DNA from: Pseudomonadota bacterium
Lineage (GTDB): Bacteria > Pseudomonadota > Gammaproteobacteria > Burkholderiales > Burkholderiaceae_C
DNA: 51,419 nucleotides
NCBI GenBank assembly: GCA_021845505.1
Contig: JAJZVU010000028.1
Span: 1-51,419, forward strand
Direction: 5' to 3'
Part shown: positions 18,104 to 27,243 of the stretch, in pieces
Layout of the letters: each line of letters begins with the position of its first letter
Position numbering within the stretch: the first letter of the stretch is position 1
Program-made: the position numbers and the translations under genes
The notes under the pieces: generated by a model
The model's database searches: none
What the model saw: the letters and a program-made list of their open reading frames with translations, nothing else
Told to the model about the DNA's origin: nothing

Positions 18104-19048
18104 TTACTGCTCTGCGAAGTGGCCGAAGCTTTGCGCCAGCAGGGTCTCGGCGTGCTCGAGGATGAAGTAGCGGAAGGCCTCGGCGGCCGGCGACAGCAGC
18201 TTGGACGCGCTGTTGACCGCGTACCAGCGCCGCAGCACCGGCATGCCCTGCATGCGCGGCACCACCAGCAGCCCGTCGTGCAGCTCCAGGCCGACGGTGT
18301 GCAGCGACAGGAAGCTGATCCCCATGCCGGCCATCACCGCCTGCTTGATGCTTTCGTTGCTCTGCATTTCGGTGAACAGCGGCAACTCGACGCGGTGGCG
18401 CAGCAGGTATTCCTCGAAGGTCGAGCGCGTCCCCGACCCGGCTTCGCGCATGATGCAAGGGAACTCCGCCAGCCGCTGCGGGGCATGCGGGCCGCCTTGC
18501 TGCAGCGGGTGGCCGGCGGGCGCGACCACCCCCATCGGGTGCACCGCGAAGGGCTCGGCGCGGGTGTCGATCTCCTTCGGCGGCCGCCCCATGATCGCCA
18601 GGTCGAGCTCGCTGTTGTGGAGGTGGTTGACCAGTTGCTCGCGATTGCCCACGAACAGCCGCAGGTCGAGACTGGGATGGCTTTCCTGGAAGCGCGCCAG
18701 CAGGCGCGGCACGAAGTACTGGGCGGTGCTGACCATGCCGATGGTCAACCTGCCCGCCTTGACCCCGCGCAGCCGCGCCATCGCGTCCTCCGCGTCCTTC
18801 AGCGTGGCGAGGATCTTGCGCGCGTAGACCAGGAAGTACTCCCCGCTCAGGGTCAGGCTGACCGACTTGCCCTGGCGCTCGAACAGCGGCAGCCCGAGTT
18901 GCGACTCGAGATCGCGGATCTGGATCGACACCGCCGGCGGGGTCAGGTGCATTTCCTGCGCCGCCTTGCCGAAATGCAGGTGGCGCGCCGCCGAGCTGAA
19001 CACCCGCAGCTGGCGCAGGGTGATGTTCTTCACCTCGCTCCCCTTCAT
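18104..19048 (-). CDS. cbbR: LysR-type regulator of the Calvin-cycle operon
   Basis: A 314-aa LysR regulator. The N-terminal winged HTH (LRQLRVFSSAARHLHFGKAAQ, quoted at 20-21 residues in the family form; then HLTPPAVSIQIRDLE) and the effector domain (IGMVSTAQYFVPRLLARF, LDLAIMGRPP, GMGISFLSLHTVGLEL) are typical of CbbR, which activates RuBisCO genes in response to metabolites such as RuBP, PEP or NADPH. It follows cbbO by about 70 nt on the same strand rather than diverging from cbbL, which is less common. A CbbR-like box lies just upstream of its start. Confidence 0.9.
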   Translation of the reverse strand: MKGSEVKNITLRQLRVFSSAARHLHFGKAAQEMHLTPPAVSIQIRDLESQLGLPLFERQGKSVSLTLSGEYFLVYARKILATLKDAEDAMARLRGVKAGRLTIGMVSTAQYFVPRLLARFQESHPSLDLRLFVGNREQLVNHLHNSELDLAIMGRPPKEIDTRAEPFAVHPMGVVAPAGHPLQQGGPHAPQRLAEFPCIMREAGSGTRSTFEEYLLRHRVELPLFTEMQSNESIKQAVMAGMGISFLSLHTVGLELHDGLLVVPRMQGMPVLRRWYAVNSASKLLSPAAEAFRYFILEHAETLLAQSFGHFAEQ

Positions 19049-19064
19049 TCGAAATGGGGAATGC

Positions 19065-19077
19065 TAAGGTTTTTTTA
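19065..19077. promoter_or_regulatory. cbbR: Candidate CbbR box before cbbR
   Basis: TAAGGTTTTTTTA has the LysR T-N11-A form. On the minus strand it agrees at 11 of 13 positions with one of the two cbbL upstream boxes. It sits about 17-29 nt upstream of the cbbR start and could serve autoregulation. Confidence 0.45.
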
Positions 19078-19118
19078 TCGATCCGGTTCGCCGCATCGCC
19101 ACGCGGCTGCCGGCCGGA

Positions 19119-21470
19119 TCAACGGGTCAGGCTCAGGTACAGCAGCGGCAGCTTTTCCGGCAGGCGCTCGACCCTGTCGATGACGCTGAAGTGGCGCGGA
19201 CCGAAGATCCTCGACACATACCCATCGGCGTGGGGATCCAGCGACAGCGCGTAGGTGGTGACCCCGTCGCGCGCCAACTCCTCCACCGCCTTGCGGGCGT
19301 CGTGGCGCAGGTACTGGGGGTCGCGCACGTCGTTGTCGGCCGGCTCGCCGTCGGTGACCACCAGGCACAGCTTCCTGCGCTGGGGTTGGCGTGCCAGCGT
19401 GCGCCCGGCATGCCGCAGCGCGGCTCCCATGCGGGTCGAGTAGCTGCCGCGCATGCCGGCCAGGCGCGCCTTCGCAAGCGCCCCCCAGGGCTGGGCGAAA
19501 TCCTTCATCCGGTAGTAATGCACGTCGTGGCGGCCGTCGGAGCAGAAGCCGTGGATGGCGAACGGATCGCCCAGCGCCTGCAGCGCCTCGGCCAGCAGCA
19601 CGCTGGCCGAGCGCGCCAGGTCGAGCACGCTGTAGTCGCAACCGCGCACCTTGTCGTTGGACGACTCCGACAGGTCGAGCAGCAGCAGCACCGAGAGGTC
19701 GCGCCGCACCTGGCGCAACTGCACCATGCAGCGCGGGTCGGGCTGCTCGCCGATGCGCAACTGGGTCAGCAGTCGAACCGCGGCATCCAGGTCGATGTCG
19801 TCTCCGTCGAGCTGGTGGCGCCGGCGCTGCAGGCCGCGCGGCACCATGCCCTCGATCAGGCGCTTCAGGCGCGAGCTCACCGGCTTGTGCTCGGCCAGCA
19901 GCGCGTCGATGCTTTGCGCATCGCCCAGCGGCGGCTGCCGCTCGAGCACGGTGACCCAGCCCGGACGGTGCAGCTGGATGCGGTAGTCCCATTCGGCATG
20001 GTGCACCGGCTCGGCCAGCGGCGGGCGGCCCTGCAGGGAGTTGATGCTCACCCCCTCCTGGTCGAGGTAGAACTCGGTGGGCAGGACCCAGATCTCCTGC
20101 GCATCGTCGCCGGCGAACTCGCAGTCGAGCTCGTTGACCATTTCGGTCAGCGCAACCTTGCGTCGCAGCGGCTGCCGGGTGCGCCAGCTGGCCTGCAGCG
20201 CCTGCTGCTCGTCCAGGTCCTCGGCCTGCCAGACGATGCGGTTGTCGTCGCGATACGGCGCTCGCAGTCCGTCGAGGCGCCGCTGGTAGCCCGGAAGCTC
20301 CAACTCGGCCAGCCCGCGTGCGAGCCGCACCGCCAGGTCGCGGGCGAGCCCCGGGCGCTGCAGGTCGGCTTCGCGGGCGAAGCATTCCACCGCGCCGCGA
20401 ACCCAGGGATGGGGATCGTCGCCGCGCGGGTCGAGCAGCGCGCGGGCGAGGCGATGGAGCAGGTCGCCGACGCGCTGCGGACGGTCCTGCGCCAGCCGCG
20501 GATGCAGCGCCAGCCAGGACTCGCGCATGTTGGGGAAGCGCTCGATCGCCAGCGCCTCGACGCGGGCGTCCTCGAGCAGCTCGGCCAGCGCCACCTGCAG
20601 CTGGCTCAAGCCCTGCATGGACAGCGGGCGGCGGGTGTAGACCAGGTGCGCCGCGCAGTGGTTCAGCGCCGCGCGGTACAGCTCGACTCCGCCCACCGCG
20701 CGCGCCGGGTCCGCGTCGGCCGGCTGCCAGTCGTCGCAGGCGTCGGCCAGGTGCACCACGTGGTCCTGGATGTACGCCCGCAGCGACGGCTCGCCCTCGG
20801 CCTCGCCCGAGGTCGGGCGCAAGAGCACGTCGCGTCCCCAGATCGCGCGCAGGTAGATGCTCAGGCGGCGCTGGACGTTGACCAGCAGCGTGCCCTTGCG
20901 CTGCTGCTGCAGCACCGCGAGGGAGTCGGCGCCTTGCAGCGCGAAGTAGCGGACCTGGCCGTCGAAGTCGGCCTTGTAGGCCTGGGCCCCCCACTGCACC
21001 CAGCGCCGCAACCCGCCCAGGCTGAGCTGCGACAGCAACGGCTCGAGGTGCTCGAGCATCGGCCGCAGCGCGCGCGGAACCTGCGCGAGCATCAGCGACA
21101 GCACGTCGAGGTATTCGCGGAACAACTGCTCGTCACCCAGGCGCCGCGCCGCCAGCGGCGTGCTGCCGGCGATCAGCGCGAGCACCGCGCCCGAGGTCTT
21201 GGAGGCCATCGCCAGCAGGCCATGGACCAGATCGGGCAGGATGTCCTCGCCGATCTCCCGCACCAGCGCGGGCGCCGACTCCAGGTAGGCGAGCACCAGC
21301 GGCTCGCCGCGCCCGAGCTGGTGCAGCGCCAGCGCGCCTCGGAGATAGTTGTCCAGCCCGCGTGGCGAAAGGCAGCGCGCCGCCTCGTTCCACGCCGCGC
21401 GCAGGGCCTCCTGCGCCGCGTCCGGCAGCGCCGCGTGCAGCGCCCGGTATTCGTCGAGATCGATGGCCAT
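19119..21470 (-). CDS. cbbO: RuBisCO activase adaptor CbbO (von Willebrand A protein)
   Basis: A 783-aa protein. The long N-terminal region is helical; the C-terminal ~190 residues form a VWA domain with a MIDAS beginning DLSESSND (about residue 599) and a TDGEPADND strand. In characterised form I systems CbbO binds inhibited RuBisCO through the VWA domain and CbbQ supplies the ATPase, together removing sugar-phosphate inhibitors. The length is typical. It lies 33 nt downstream of cbbQ and is the last structural gene of the operon. Confidence 0.93.
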   Translation of the reverse strand: MAIDLDEYRALHAALPDAAQEALRAAWNEAARCLSPRGLDNYLRGALALHQLGRGEPLVLAYLESAPALVREIGEDILPDLVHGLLAMASKTSGAVLALIAGSTPLAARRLGDEQLFREYLDVLSLMLAQVPRALRPMLEHLEPLLSQLSLGGLRRWVQWGAQAYKADFDGQVRYFALQGADSLAVLQQQRKGTLLVNVQRRLSIYLRAIWGRDVLLRPTSGEAEGEPSLRAYIQDHVVHLADACDDWQPADADPARAVGGVELYRAALNHCAAHLVYTRRPLSMQGLSQLQVALAELLEDARVEALAIERFPNMRESWLALHPRLAQDRPQRVGDLLHRLARALLDPRGDDPHPWVRGAVECFAREADLQRPGLARDLAVRLARGLAELELPGYQRRLDGLRAPYRDDNRIVWQAEDLDEQQALQASWRTRQPLRRKVALTEMVNELDCEFAGDDAQEIWVLPTEFYLDQEGVSINSLQGRPPLAEPVHHAEWDYRIQLHRPGWVTVLERQPPLGDAQSIDALLAEHKPVSSRLKRLIEGMVPRGLQRRRHQLDGDDIDLDAAVRLLTQLRIGEQPDPRCMVQLRQVRRDLSVLLLLDLSESSNDKVRGCDYSVLDLARSASVLLAEALQALGDPFAIHGFCSDGRHDVHYYRMKDFAQPWGALAKARLAGMRGSYSTRMGAALRHAGRTLARQPQRRKLCLVVTDGEPADNDVRDPQYLRHDARKAVEELARDGVTTYALSLDPHADGYVSRIFGPRHFSVIDRVERLPEKLPLLYLSLTR

Positions 21471-21503
21471 CGCCCGTGCAGCCGCGCCGCGATCTGCCTC
21501 GTA

Positions 21504-22364
21504 TCAGAAGTACGTGCTCACTGCCGCATCCAGCGCGTCGCGCATGTCGGGGTCGTCGGTGAGCGGGCGCACCAGCGCCATGCGGCAGGCCTCGATCGCA
21601 CCCACCCCGCGGGTGATCAGCGAGCCGGCGTAGATCAGCATGCGGGTGGACAAGCCCTCGTCGAGGCCGTGGCCCTTGAGGTTGCGCGAGCGCGCGCCGA
21701 TCTGCACCAGCCTGGTGGCGATGTCCGGACCCACCCCCGACTCGTGGGCCACGATCTCGGCCTCGATGTCGGCCTGGGGATACTCGAAGTCCAGCCCGGC
21801 GAAGCGCTGCCGGGTCGACTGCTTGAGGTCCTTCATCAGGTTCTGGTAGCCGGGGTTGTAGGAAATCACCAGCTGGAAGTCCTCGTGGGCATGCAGCACC
21901 TCGCCCTTCTTCTCCAGCGGCAGCATGCGCCGCGTATCGGTCAGCGGGTGGATCGCCACCGTCGTGTCCTGGCGCGCCTCGACGACTTCGTCCAGGTAGC
22001 AGATGGCGCCGTGGCGAGCCGCCAGCGCCAGCGGGCCATCCTGCCAGCGCGTGCCCTGGGCGTCGAGCAGGTAGCGCCCGACGAGGTCGCCTGCGCTCAT
22101 GTCCTCGTTGCAGGCCACGGTCACCAGCGGGCGGCCCAGGCGATACGCCATGTATTCGACGAAACGCGTCTTGCCGCAGCCCGTCGGGCCCTTGAGCATC
22201 ACCGGCATGCGCGCCGCGTAGGCGGCCTCGAACAGCGCCACCTCGTCGGCGACGCTGCGGTAGTAGGGCTCGCGCGCGATGCGCCACGCCACCAGCGCTT
22301 CGTGCGAGCCGGCCTGCTGGCGCAGCGCGTGGACGCGGGAGGAGGAGGTGGTGTCTTCGGCCAT
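21504..22364 (-). CDS. cbbQ: RuBisCO activase AAA+ ATPase CbbQ
   Basis: A 286-aa MoxR-branch AAA+ ATPase. Walker A is GPTGCGKT at 59-66, Walker B is [10 protein letters not shown], and [10 protein letters not shown] carries sensor 1. Family knowledge: CbbQ hexamers dock one CbbO and remodel the RuBisCO active site. The start ATG at 22364 matches the family N terminus (280-290 aa expected). It lies 59 nt after cbbS, typical of the form IAq gene order L-S-Q-O. Confidence 0.95.
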   Translation of the reverse strand: MAEDTTSSSRVHALRQQAGSHEALVAWRIAREPYYRSVADEVALFEAAYAARMPVMLKGPTGCGKTRFVEYMAYRLGRPLVTVACNEDMSAGDLVGRYLLDAQGTRWQDGPLALAARHGAICYLDEVVEARQDTTVAIHPLTDTRRMLPLEKKGEVLHAHEDFQLVISYNPGYQNLMKDLKQSTRQRFAGLDFEYPQADIEAEIVAHESGVGPDIATRLVQIGARSRNLKGHGLDEGLSTRMLIYAGSLITRGVGAIEACRMALVRPLTDDPDMRDALDAAVSTYF

Positions 22365-22423
22365 GGCGTAGAAGGTCCTATGCGGTTCGTGACGGCGCAG
22401 CGCGCTGCGCCGGGCGCGCGGCT

Positions 22424-22753
22424 TCAGCGGTGGACGACGAAGGCCGCGCCCTGGCTCTGGGAGTAGTTGTCGTAGGCGACGAAGCGCACCATGTGGTCCG
22501 GAAACTCGCGGTGGCAGGCCTCGATTTCCTCCAGCACCGCGTCGACCGACTGCTCGCCGAACATCGGCAGCTTCCACATGTACCAGAAGCTGGCCTTGGC
22601 CAGCGTGCCCTTTTCGCTGTGCTCCACCGCCGGGTTCCAGCCCTTGGCCAGCGCATGGGCGATCTGGCGCCGCACCTGCTCGGCGCCGAGCTGCGGCAGG
22701 TAGGAGAAAGTCTCGTACTTCTTGGACGATTGGTAGGCCTGGACATCTGCCAT
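22424..22753 (-). CDS. cbbS: Ribulose bisphosphate carboxylase small subunit
   Basis: A 109-aa protein with the small-subunit sequence [21 protein letters not shown]-like start, [19 protein letters not shown] and [14 protein letters not shown]. It forms the L8S8 form I enzyme with CbbL. It lies 56 nt downstream of cbbL. The short N terminus agrees with bacterial form IA enzymes. The gene is on the same transcript as cbbL, Q and O. Confidence 0.96.
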   Translation of the reverse strand: MADVQAYQSSKKYETFSYLPQLGAEQVRRQIAHALAKGWNPAVEHSEKGTLAKASFWYMWKLPMFGEQSVDAVLEEIEACHREFPDHMVRFVAYDNYSQSQGAAFVVHR

Positions 22754-22809
22754 GATGGGTGGCTCCTGGTGTGCGTGGGGGACGGGTGGCCGCCGCGGCG
22801 GCGCCGGAT

Positions 22810-24231
22810 TCAGCGGTTGGCGACGTCGAGCTTGTCGACGGTGTCGAACTCGAACTTGATTTCCTTCCAGGTCTCCATGGCGATCTTCAGCTCCGGCGAG
22901 TCCTGCGCAGCGACGGCCAGGATGTCCTTGCCTTCCTTTTCCAGCTGGCGCCCCTCGTTGCGCGCCTGCACGCAGGCCTCCAGCGCGACGCGGTTGGCCG
23001 CCGCGCCGGCGGCGTTGCCCCAGGGGTGGCCCAGGGTGCCGCCGCCGAACTGCAGCACCGAGTCGTCACCGAAGATGCTCACCAGCGCCGGCATGTGCCA
23101 GACGTGGATTCCCCCCGATGCGACCGGGAAGATGCCGGGCATCGACCCCCAGTCCTGGTCGAAGAAGATGCCCCGCGAGCGATCCTCGGCGATGAAGCGC
23201 TGGCGCATGATGTCGATCCAGCCGAGCGTCGCCGCGCGGTCGCCCTCGAGCTTGCCGACCACCGTTCCCGAGTGCAGGTGGTCGCCGCCCGACAGCCTCA
23301 GCGCCTTGGCCAGCACCCGGAAGTGGATGCCGTGGTGGGGGTTGCGGTCGAGCACGGCGTGCATCGCGCGGTGGATATGCAGCAGCACCCCGTTGTCGCG
23401 GCACCACTGCGCCAGCCCGGTGTTGGCGCAAAAGCCCCCGGTCAGGTAGTCGTGCATGATGATCGGCGCGCCGATCGACTTGGCGTACTCGGCGCGCTTG
23501 AACATTTCATCGGGGGTCGGCGCGGTGACGTTGAGGTAATGCCCCTTGCGCTCGCCGGTCTCGTGCTCGGCCTTGTCGATGGCCTCCATGACGAAATCGA
23601 AACGCTGCTTCCAGCGCATGAAGGGCTGGGAGTTGATGTTCTCGTCGTCCTTGGTGAAGTCCAGCCCGCCGCGCAGGCATTCGTAGACCGCGCGGCCGTA
23701 GTTCTTCGCCGACAGCCCGAGCTTGGGCTTGATGGTGCAGCCCAGCAGCGGGCGCCCGTACTTGTTCATCACGTCGCGCTCGACCTGGATGCCGTGCGGC
23801 GGCCCGTTGCAGGTCTTCACGTAGGCCAACGGGAAGCGCACGTCCTCCAGGCGCAACGCACGGATGGCCTTGAAGCCGAACACATTGCCCACCAGCGAGG
23901 TGAACACGTTGACCACCGAGCCTTCCTCGAACAGGTCGATCGGGTAGGCGATGAAGGCGTAGAAGCAGGTGTCGTCGCCGGGGACATCCTCGATGCGGTA
24001 AGCGCGACCCTTGTAGTAGTCCAGGTCGGTCAGCAGGTCGGTCCACACCGTGGTCCAGGTCCCGGTGGACGATTCCGCGGCCACCGCGGCCGCCGCCTCC
24101 TCGCGGTCGACCCCGGGCTGCGGGGTGATCTTGAAGCACGCCAGGATGTCGGAGTCCACCGGGGTGTACTCGGGCATCCAGTAGGTCTGCCGGTATTCCT
24201 TGACTCCGGCCTGGTAGGTTTTCGCTGCCAT
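22810..24231 (-). CDS. cbbL: Ribulose bisphosphate carboxylase large subunit, form I
   Basis: A 473-aa large subunit that fixes CO2 onto RuBP. The active-site loop TIKPKLGLS (Lys168), the carbamylated Lys194 in [10 protein letters not shown] with Asp196 and Glu197, the HIHRAMHAV motif, loop 6 [10 protein letters not shown] and [12 protein letters not shown] are all intact. The start has AAGGAG 9 nt upstream. With cbbS, cbbQ and cbbO behind it, this is the IAq arrangement. An AT-rich upstream region holds two CbbR-type boxes. This gene argues for autotrophic growth. Confidence 0.97.
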   Translation of the reverse strand: MAAKTYQAGVKEYRQTYWMPEYTPVDSDILACFKITPQPGVDREEAAAAVAAESSTGTWTTVWTDLLTDLDYYKGRAYRIEDVPGDDTCFYAFIAYPIDLFEEGSVVNVFTSLVGNVFGFKAIRALRLEDVRFPLAYVKTCNGPPHGIQVERDVMNKYGRPLLGCTIKPKLGLSAKNYGRAVYECLRGGLDFTKDDENINSQPFMRWKQRFDFVMEAIDKAEHETGERKGHYLNVTAPTPDEMFKRAEYAKSIGAPIIMHDYLTGGFCANTGLAQWCRDNGVLLHIHRAMHAVLDRNPHHGIHFRVLAKALRLSGGDHLHSGTVVGKLEGDRAATLGWIDIMRQRFIAEDRSRGIFFDQDWGSMPGIFPVASGGIHVWHMPALVSIFGDDSVLQFGGGTLGHPWGNAAGAAANRVALEACVQARNEGRQLEKEGKDILAVAAQDSPELKIAMETWKEIKFEFDTVDKLDVANR

Positions 24232-24261
24232 GTCGACGACTCCTTGGGTACGTGGGCCGAA

Positions 24262-24289
24262 CCATAAGTGTCGGGTGAAATAAAGGCAA
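24262..24289 (-). promoter_or_regulatory. cbbL: Candidate cbbL promoter
   Basis: On the minus strand, -35 TTGCCT (24284-24289), 16-bp spacer, -10 TTATGG (24262-24267). The -35 lies inside the downstream CbbR-type box, as expected for LysR-activated promoters. An alternative -10, TATAAA, is at 24290-24295. Confidence 0.4.
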
Positions 24290-24293
24290 TTTA
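24281..24293. promoter_or_regulatory. cbbL: CbbR-type box, promoter-proximal
   Basis: TAAAGGCAATTTA: inverted repeat TAAA-N5-TTTA, which is also T-N11-A. It overlaps the proposed -35. Confidence 0.6.
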
Positions 24294-24311
24294 TATCTTT
24301 GACATCATGCG

Positions 24312-24324
24312 TAAATTTTTTTTA
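24312..24324. promoter_or_regulatory. cbbL: CbbR-type box, promoter-distal
   Basis: TAAATTTTTTTTA has the same TAAA-N5-TTTA form. Its centre is 31 bp (three helical turns) from that of the proximal box. Confidence 0.6.
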
Positions 24325-24451
24325 GCCATTGACCGGCCCTGCTGAAAACCCCGAGCGGCGCCGGCGCATCGGGGACATCGCGGCCCCGCAGCGCAGGCCG
24401 GGCGGGAGCTGCGCACAATTTCCGCCTGAGCAACCCCCCGCCGCGACCCCC

Positions 24452-25177
24452 TTGCCCCTCGATTCCTGCGACTTTCACCAGGCCGCGTTGTTCTTCGACT
24501 TCGACGGCACGCTGGCCGACATCGCGCCGACCCCCGGCCAGGCGCGCGCCAGACCGCGCACCCTCGCCTGCCTGCGCGAACTCGCGCGGCGCGGCGCCGC
24601 GCTGGCCATCGTCTCCGGGCGCAGCGTCGAGTCCATCGATGCGCTGCTCAAGCCGCTGCGCCTGGCGGTCGCCGGGGTGCACGGCGCGCAGCGCCGCGAC
24701 GGCAGCGGGCGGCTGCACCGGCACCGCGGGCCGGACCTGGGCGCCGCGACGGCGCAGGTTCTGGCGTTCTGCCGCGACCGCCCCGGGCTGTGCTGCGAGA
24801 TCAAGCCCGGGGCGCTGACCCTGCACTACCGGCAGGCGCCCGCGCAGGCGGCTGCCTGCCGGCGGCTGCTGCGGGAACTCGCCGCTTGCGACCCGGGGCT
24901 GGCCTGCATGCCCGCGCGCATGGCGGTGGAACTGCTGCCCCGCGGCGTCGACAAGGCCCGGGCCGTCTCGGCCTTCCTCGACGAGCCGGGCTTTCGCGGC
25001 CGTCTGCCGCTGTACTTCGGCGACGACCTGGCCGACGAGCCGGCGTTCGCCTGCGTGCAGTCGCGCGGCGGTATGGGAGTGAAGGTCGGCGCCGGTGCCA
25101 GCGTCGCGCTCGCCCGCCTGGCCAGCCCCGCCGCATTGCGGGCGGGCCTGGTCGCCTGGCTGCGCCAGCGGCCATGA
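24452..25177 (+). CDS. otsB: Trehalose-6-phosphate phosphatase
   Basis: A HAD-superfamily phosphatase of about 241 aa that dephosphorylates trehalose 6-phosphate. FFDFDGTLADI (motif I), AIVSGRSVESID (motif II), the Lys in GVDKARAV and YFGDDLADEPAF (motif IV) are present. The start is uncertain: the frame has no ATG or GTG, and TTG at 24452 places the N terminus correctly, while another TTG at 24329 lies in the cbbL control region. It is divergent from cbbL and overlaps otsA by 4 nt. Confidence 0.88.
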   Translation: MPLDSCDFHQAALFFDFDGTLADIAPTPGQARARPRTLACLRELARRGAALAIVSGRSVESIDALLKPLRLAVAGVHGAQRRDGSGRLHRHRGPDLGAATAQVLAFCRDRPGLCCEIKPGALTLHYRQAPAQAAACRRLLRELAACDPGLACMPARMAVELLPRGVDKARAVSAFLDEPGFRGRLPLYFGDDLADEPAFACVQSRGGMGVKVGAGASVALARLASPAALRAGLVAWLRQRP

Positions 25178-26565
25178 CTTCCCGGCTGGTCGTGGTGTCC
25201 AACCGCGTGCCCGACGGTCACGCCAGCGCGGCCGGCGGGCTGGCGGTGGCGCTGCTCGACGCGCTGCGCGACCACGGCGGCGTCTGGCTGGGGTGGAGCG
25301 GCCATGTGGTCGACTCCGACATCGACGCGCCGCGCCTGCGCCACAGCCGGCAGGCCAACATCCGCCGGGTCACCTTCGATCTCGACCGCCGCACCCACGA
25401 CGGCTACTACTGCGGCTACAGCAACGGCGCGCTGTGGCCGGTGCTGCACGGGCGAGTCGACCTGGCGCGCTTCGACCCCGGACAGTGGGAAGATTACCGC
25501 CGAGCCAACCGCTGGTTCGCCCACGCCCTGATGCAGATGCTGGGCGAGCAAGACCTGGTGTGGATCCACGACTATCACCTGCTGCTGGTCGCGCAGGAAC
25601 TGCGCGGCCTGCTGAGCAGGCACCGCATCGGCCTGTTCCTGCATACCCCGCTGCCCGCGCCCGATGCGCTGGCCGCGCTGCCCGGCCACCAGCGGCTGCT
25701 GGAGGCGCTGTTCGACTTCGACCTCGTCGGCCTGCAGACCCGCGGCGACCTGGCGCATCTGGCCGACTACCTGCAGGCCGAACTCGGCGCGCGGCGCGAC
25801 GGCGACGACGCCTTCGTCCACCGCGGCCGGCGCCTGCGGGTGCAGGCCTTTCCGATCGGCATCGACGCCGAGGCCTTTCGCGACCTGCTGCGCGAACGCG
25901 AGGCGCAGGACATCCAGGGCCTGCTGCGCCGGCAGTACGCCCGTCGCGAATTGCTGGTCGCGGTCGACCGCATGGACTATTCCAAGGGGATACCGCAGCG
26001 CCTGCAGGCGCTGCGCGAACTCTATTCCCGCCACCCCGAGGACCGCGGACGCGCGACGCTGATCCAGATCGCCGTTCCCGGGCGCGAGGGGGTGCAGGCC
26101 TACCGCGAACTGTCCGCCGAGGTCGAGCGCCTCAGCGGCGCGCTCAACGGCGACTTCGGCGAGCTCGAATGGATCCCGCTGCGGCTGCTGCGCCGCGCGG
26201 TGTCGCGGCGCAGGCTGGCCGGGCTGTTCCATGCCAGCAAGGCGGCGCTGGTGACCCCGCTGCGCGACGGGATGAACCTGGTGGCCAAGGAGTACCTGGC
26301 CGCGCAGGACCGGCAGGACCCGGGCGTGCTGATCCTGTCGCGCTTCGCCGGCGCCGCCGAGCAGCTGGGGGGCGCGGTGCTGGTCAACCCCTACGACGTC
26401 GAAGGCGTGGCCGAGGCCATCCACCAGGCGCTGCACATGTCGCGCGAACAGCGCTGCGAGCGCCATCGCGAGCTCATCGCCTGCGTCGAGCAGCACGACG
26501 CACGCTGGTGGAGCCGCAGCTTCGTCGCCGCGCTGCAAGGGTGCAAGCCGGGGTTGCAGGAGTAA
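25174..26565 (+). CDS. otsA: Trehalose-6-phosphate synthase
   Basis: A 463-aa GT20 glycosyltransferase that makes trehalose 6-phosphate from UDP-glucose and glucose 6-phosphate. RLVVVSNRVP at the start, GGLAVALLDAL, WIHDYHLLLVAQELR, DRMDYSKGIPQRLQAL and TPLRDGMNLVAKEYLA are hallmark motifs. The usual HIPFPAP loop reads HTPLPAP here, a modest change at a substrate-contact region. It starts in the otsB stop codon (ATGA). The pair points to osmotic or desiccation tolerance. Confidence 0.95.
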   Translation: MTSRLVVVSNRVPDGHASAAGGLAVALLDALRDHGGVWLGWSGHVVDSDIDAPRLRHSRQANIRRVTFDLDRRTHDGYYCGYSNGALWPVLHGRVDLARFDPGQWEDYRRANRWFAHALMQMLGEQDLVWIHDYHLLLVAQELRGLLSRHRIGLFLHTPLPAPDALAALPGHQRLLEALFDFDLVGLQTRGDLAHLADYLQAELGARRDGDDAFVHRGRRLRVQAFPIGIDAEAFRDLLREREAQDIQGLLRRQYARRELLVAVDRMDYSKGIPQRLQALRELYSRHPEDRGRATLIQIAVPGREGVQAYRELSAEVERLSGALNGDFGELEWIPLRLLRRAVSRRRLAGLFHASKAALVTPLRDGMNLVAKEYLAAQDRQDPGVLILSRFAGAAEQLGGAVLVNPYDVEGVAEAIHQALHMSREQRCERHRELIACVEQHDARWWSRSFVAALQGCKPGLQE

Positions 26566-26576
26566 GGCGATGTGAC

Positions 26577-26594
26577 CCGGCATTGACCTGCCGG
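26577..26594 (+). terminator. Stem-loop after otsBA
   Basis: CCGGCA and TGCCGG pair around TTGACC, 11 nt after the otsA stop. No T-run follows. Confidence 0.35.
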
Positions 26595-26654
26595 CTCGGG
26601 CTGCCCTACGGTGGCGGCCTGAGCCACAGCGCCGGTGCGCGCAGGAGCGTGTCC

Positions 26655-27182
26655 ATGCCCCATCCCCAACGTCCAGCCCTGGCCCTCGCGGGCTGTCTGG
26701 CAGCACTCGCGCTGGGCAGCGCCTGCGCCTGGGGCAAGCCGGCCGCGCTGCCGCCGGTGTACGTGCACATGAACGGTGCCAACGAGTTCCTCGAGAACGT
26801 CGTCGCGGTGCGCCCCGGCCAGCCGGTGGTGTTCGTCGACGAGGACACCGGGCCGCACACCATCGTCGGCTACGACCCCGCGACCGGCAAGACCAGCAGC
26901 CGCTTCGACGGCGCGGTGCAAGGCACGCCCGGCCCCGGCCACCCGGTGCACACCTACACCATCCGCTTCACCCATCCCGGGCTGAAGTACTACTACTGCT
27001 CGATCCACGCCGAGCTGGCCAAGGAGTCCGGAGGCGTCGTGCAGCCGAAGAAGCGGCCGACCGTGCACGGCTTCGGCGACCCGATGGACGGCTTGATCAT
27101 CGTCACCACCGACCCGCACCTGCTGGCCGACAACCCGGCGACTTCCCGCCAGCGCATCCTGCCGCACTATTTCGGCGGCTGA
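26655..27182 (+). CDS. Periplasmic cupredoxin-like protein
   Basis: A 175-aa protein with AGGAG 7 nt before its ATG. Residues 1-26 are a signal peptide (hydrophobic ALALAGCLAALALG). The mature part is one cupredoxin domain: GPHTIVG supplies His68 and YYYCSIHAEL supplies Cys115 and His118 of a type 1 copper site. The usual axial Met a few residues after the last His is missing (AELAKE instead); Met144 in GDPMDG is a possible substitute. It may bind copper for electron transfer or copper handling. It is not linked to oxidase genes here. Confidence 0.75.
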   Translation: MPHPQRPALALAGCLAALALGSACAWGKPAALPPVYVHMNGANEFLENVVAVRPGQPVVFVDEDTGPHTIVGYDPATGKTSSRFDGAVQGTPGPGHPVHTYTIRFTHPGLKYYYCSIHAELAKESGGVVQPKKRPTVHGFGDPMDGLIIVTTDPHLLADNPATSRQRILPHYFGG

Positions 27183-27243
27183 GCCCCCGCGACGACGCGT
27201 GCTGCTGCGATAATGCTGTCGCACCCAGCACCGCGCCGCAGCG

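Noticed and set aside
19191-22466. A 1091-codon plus-strand frame opposite cbbO and cbbQ
   Set aside because: Antisense shadow of well-identified genes with no recognisable domain.
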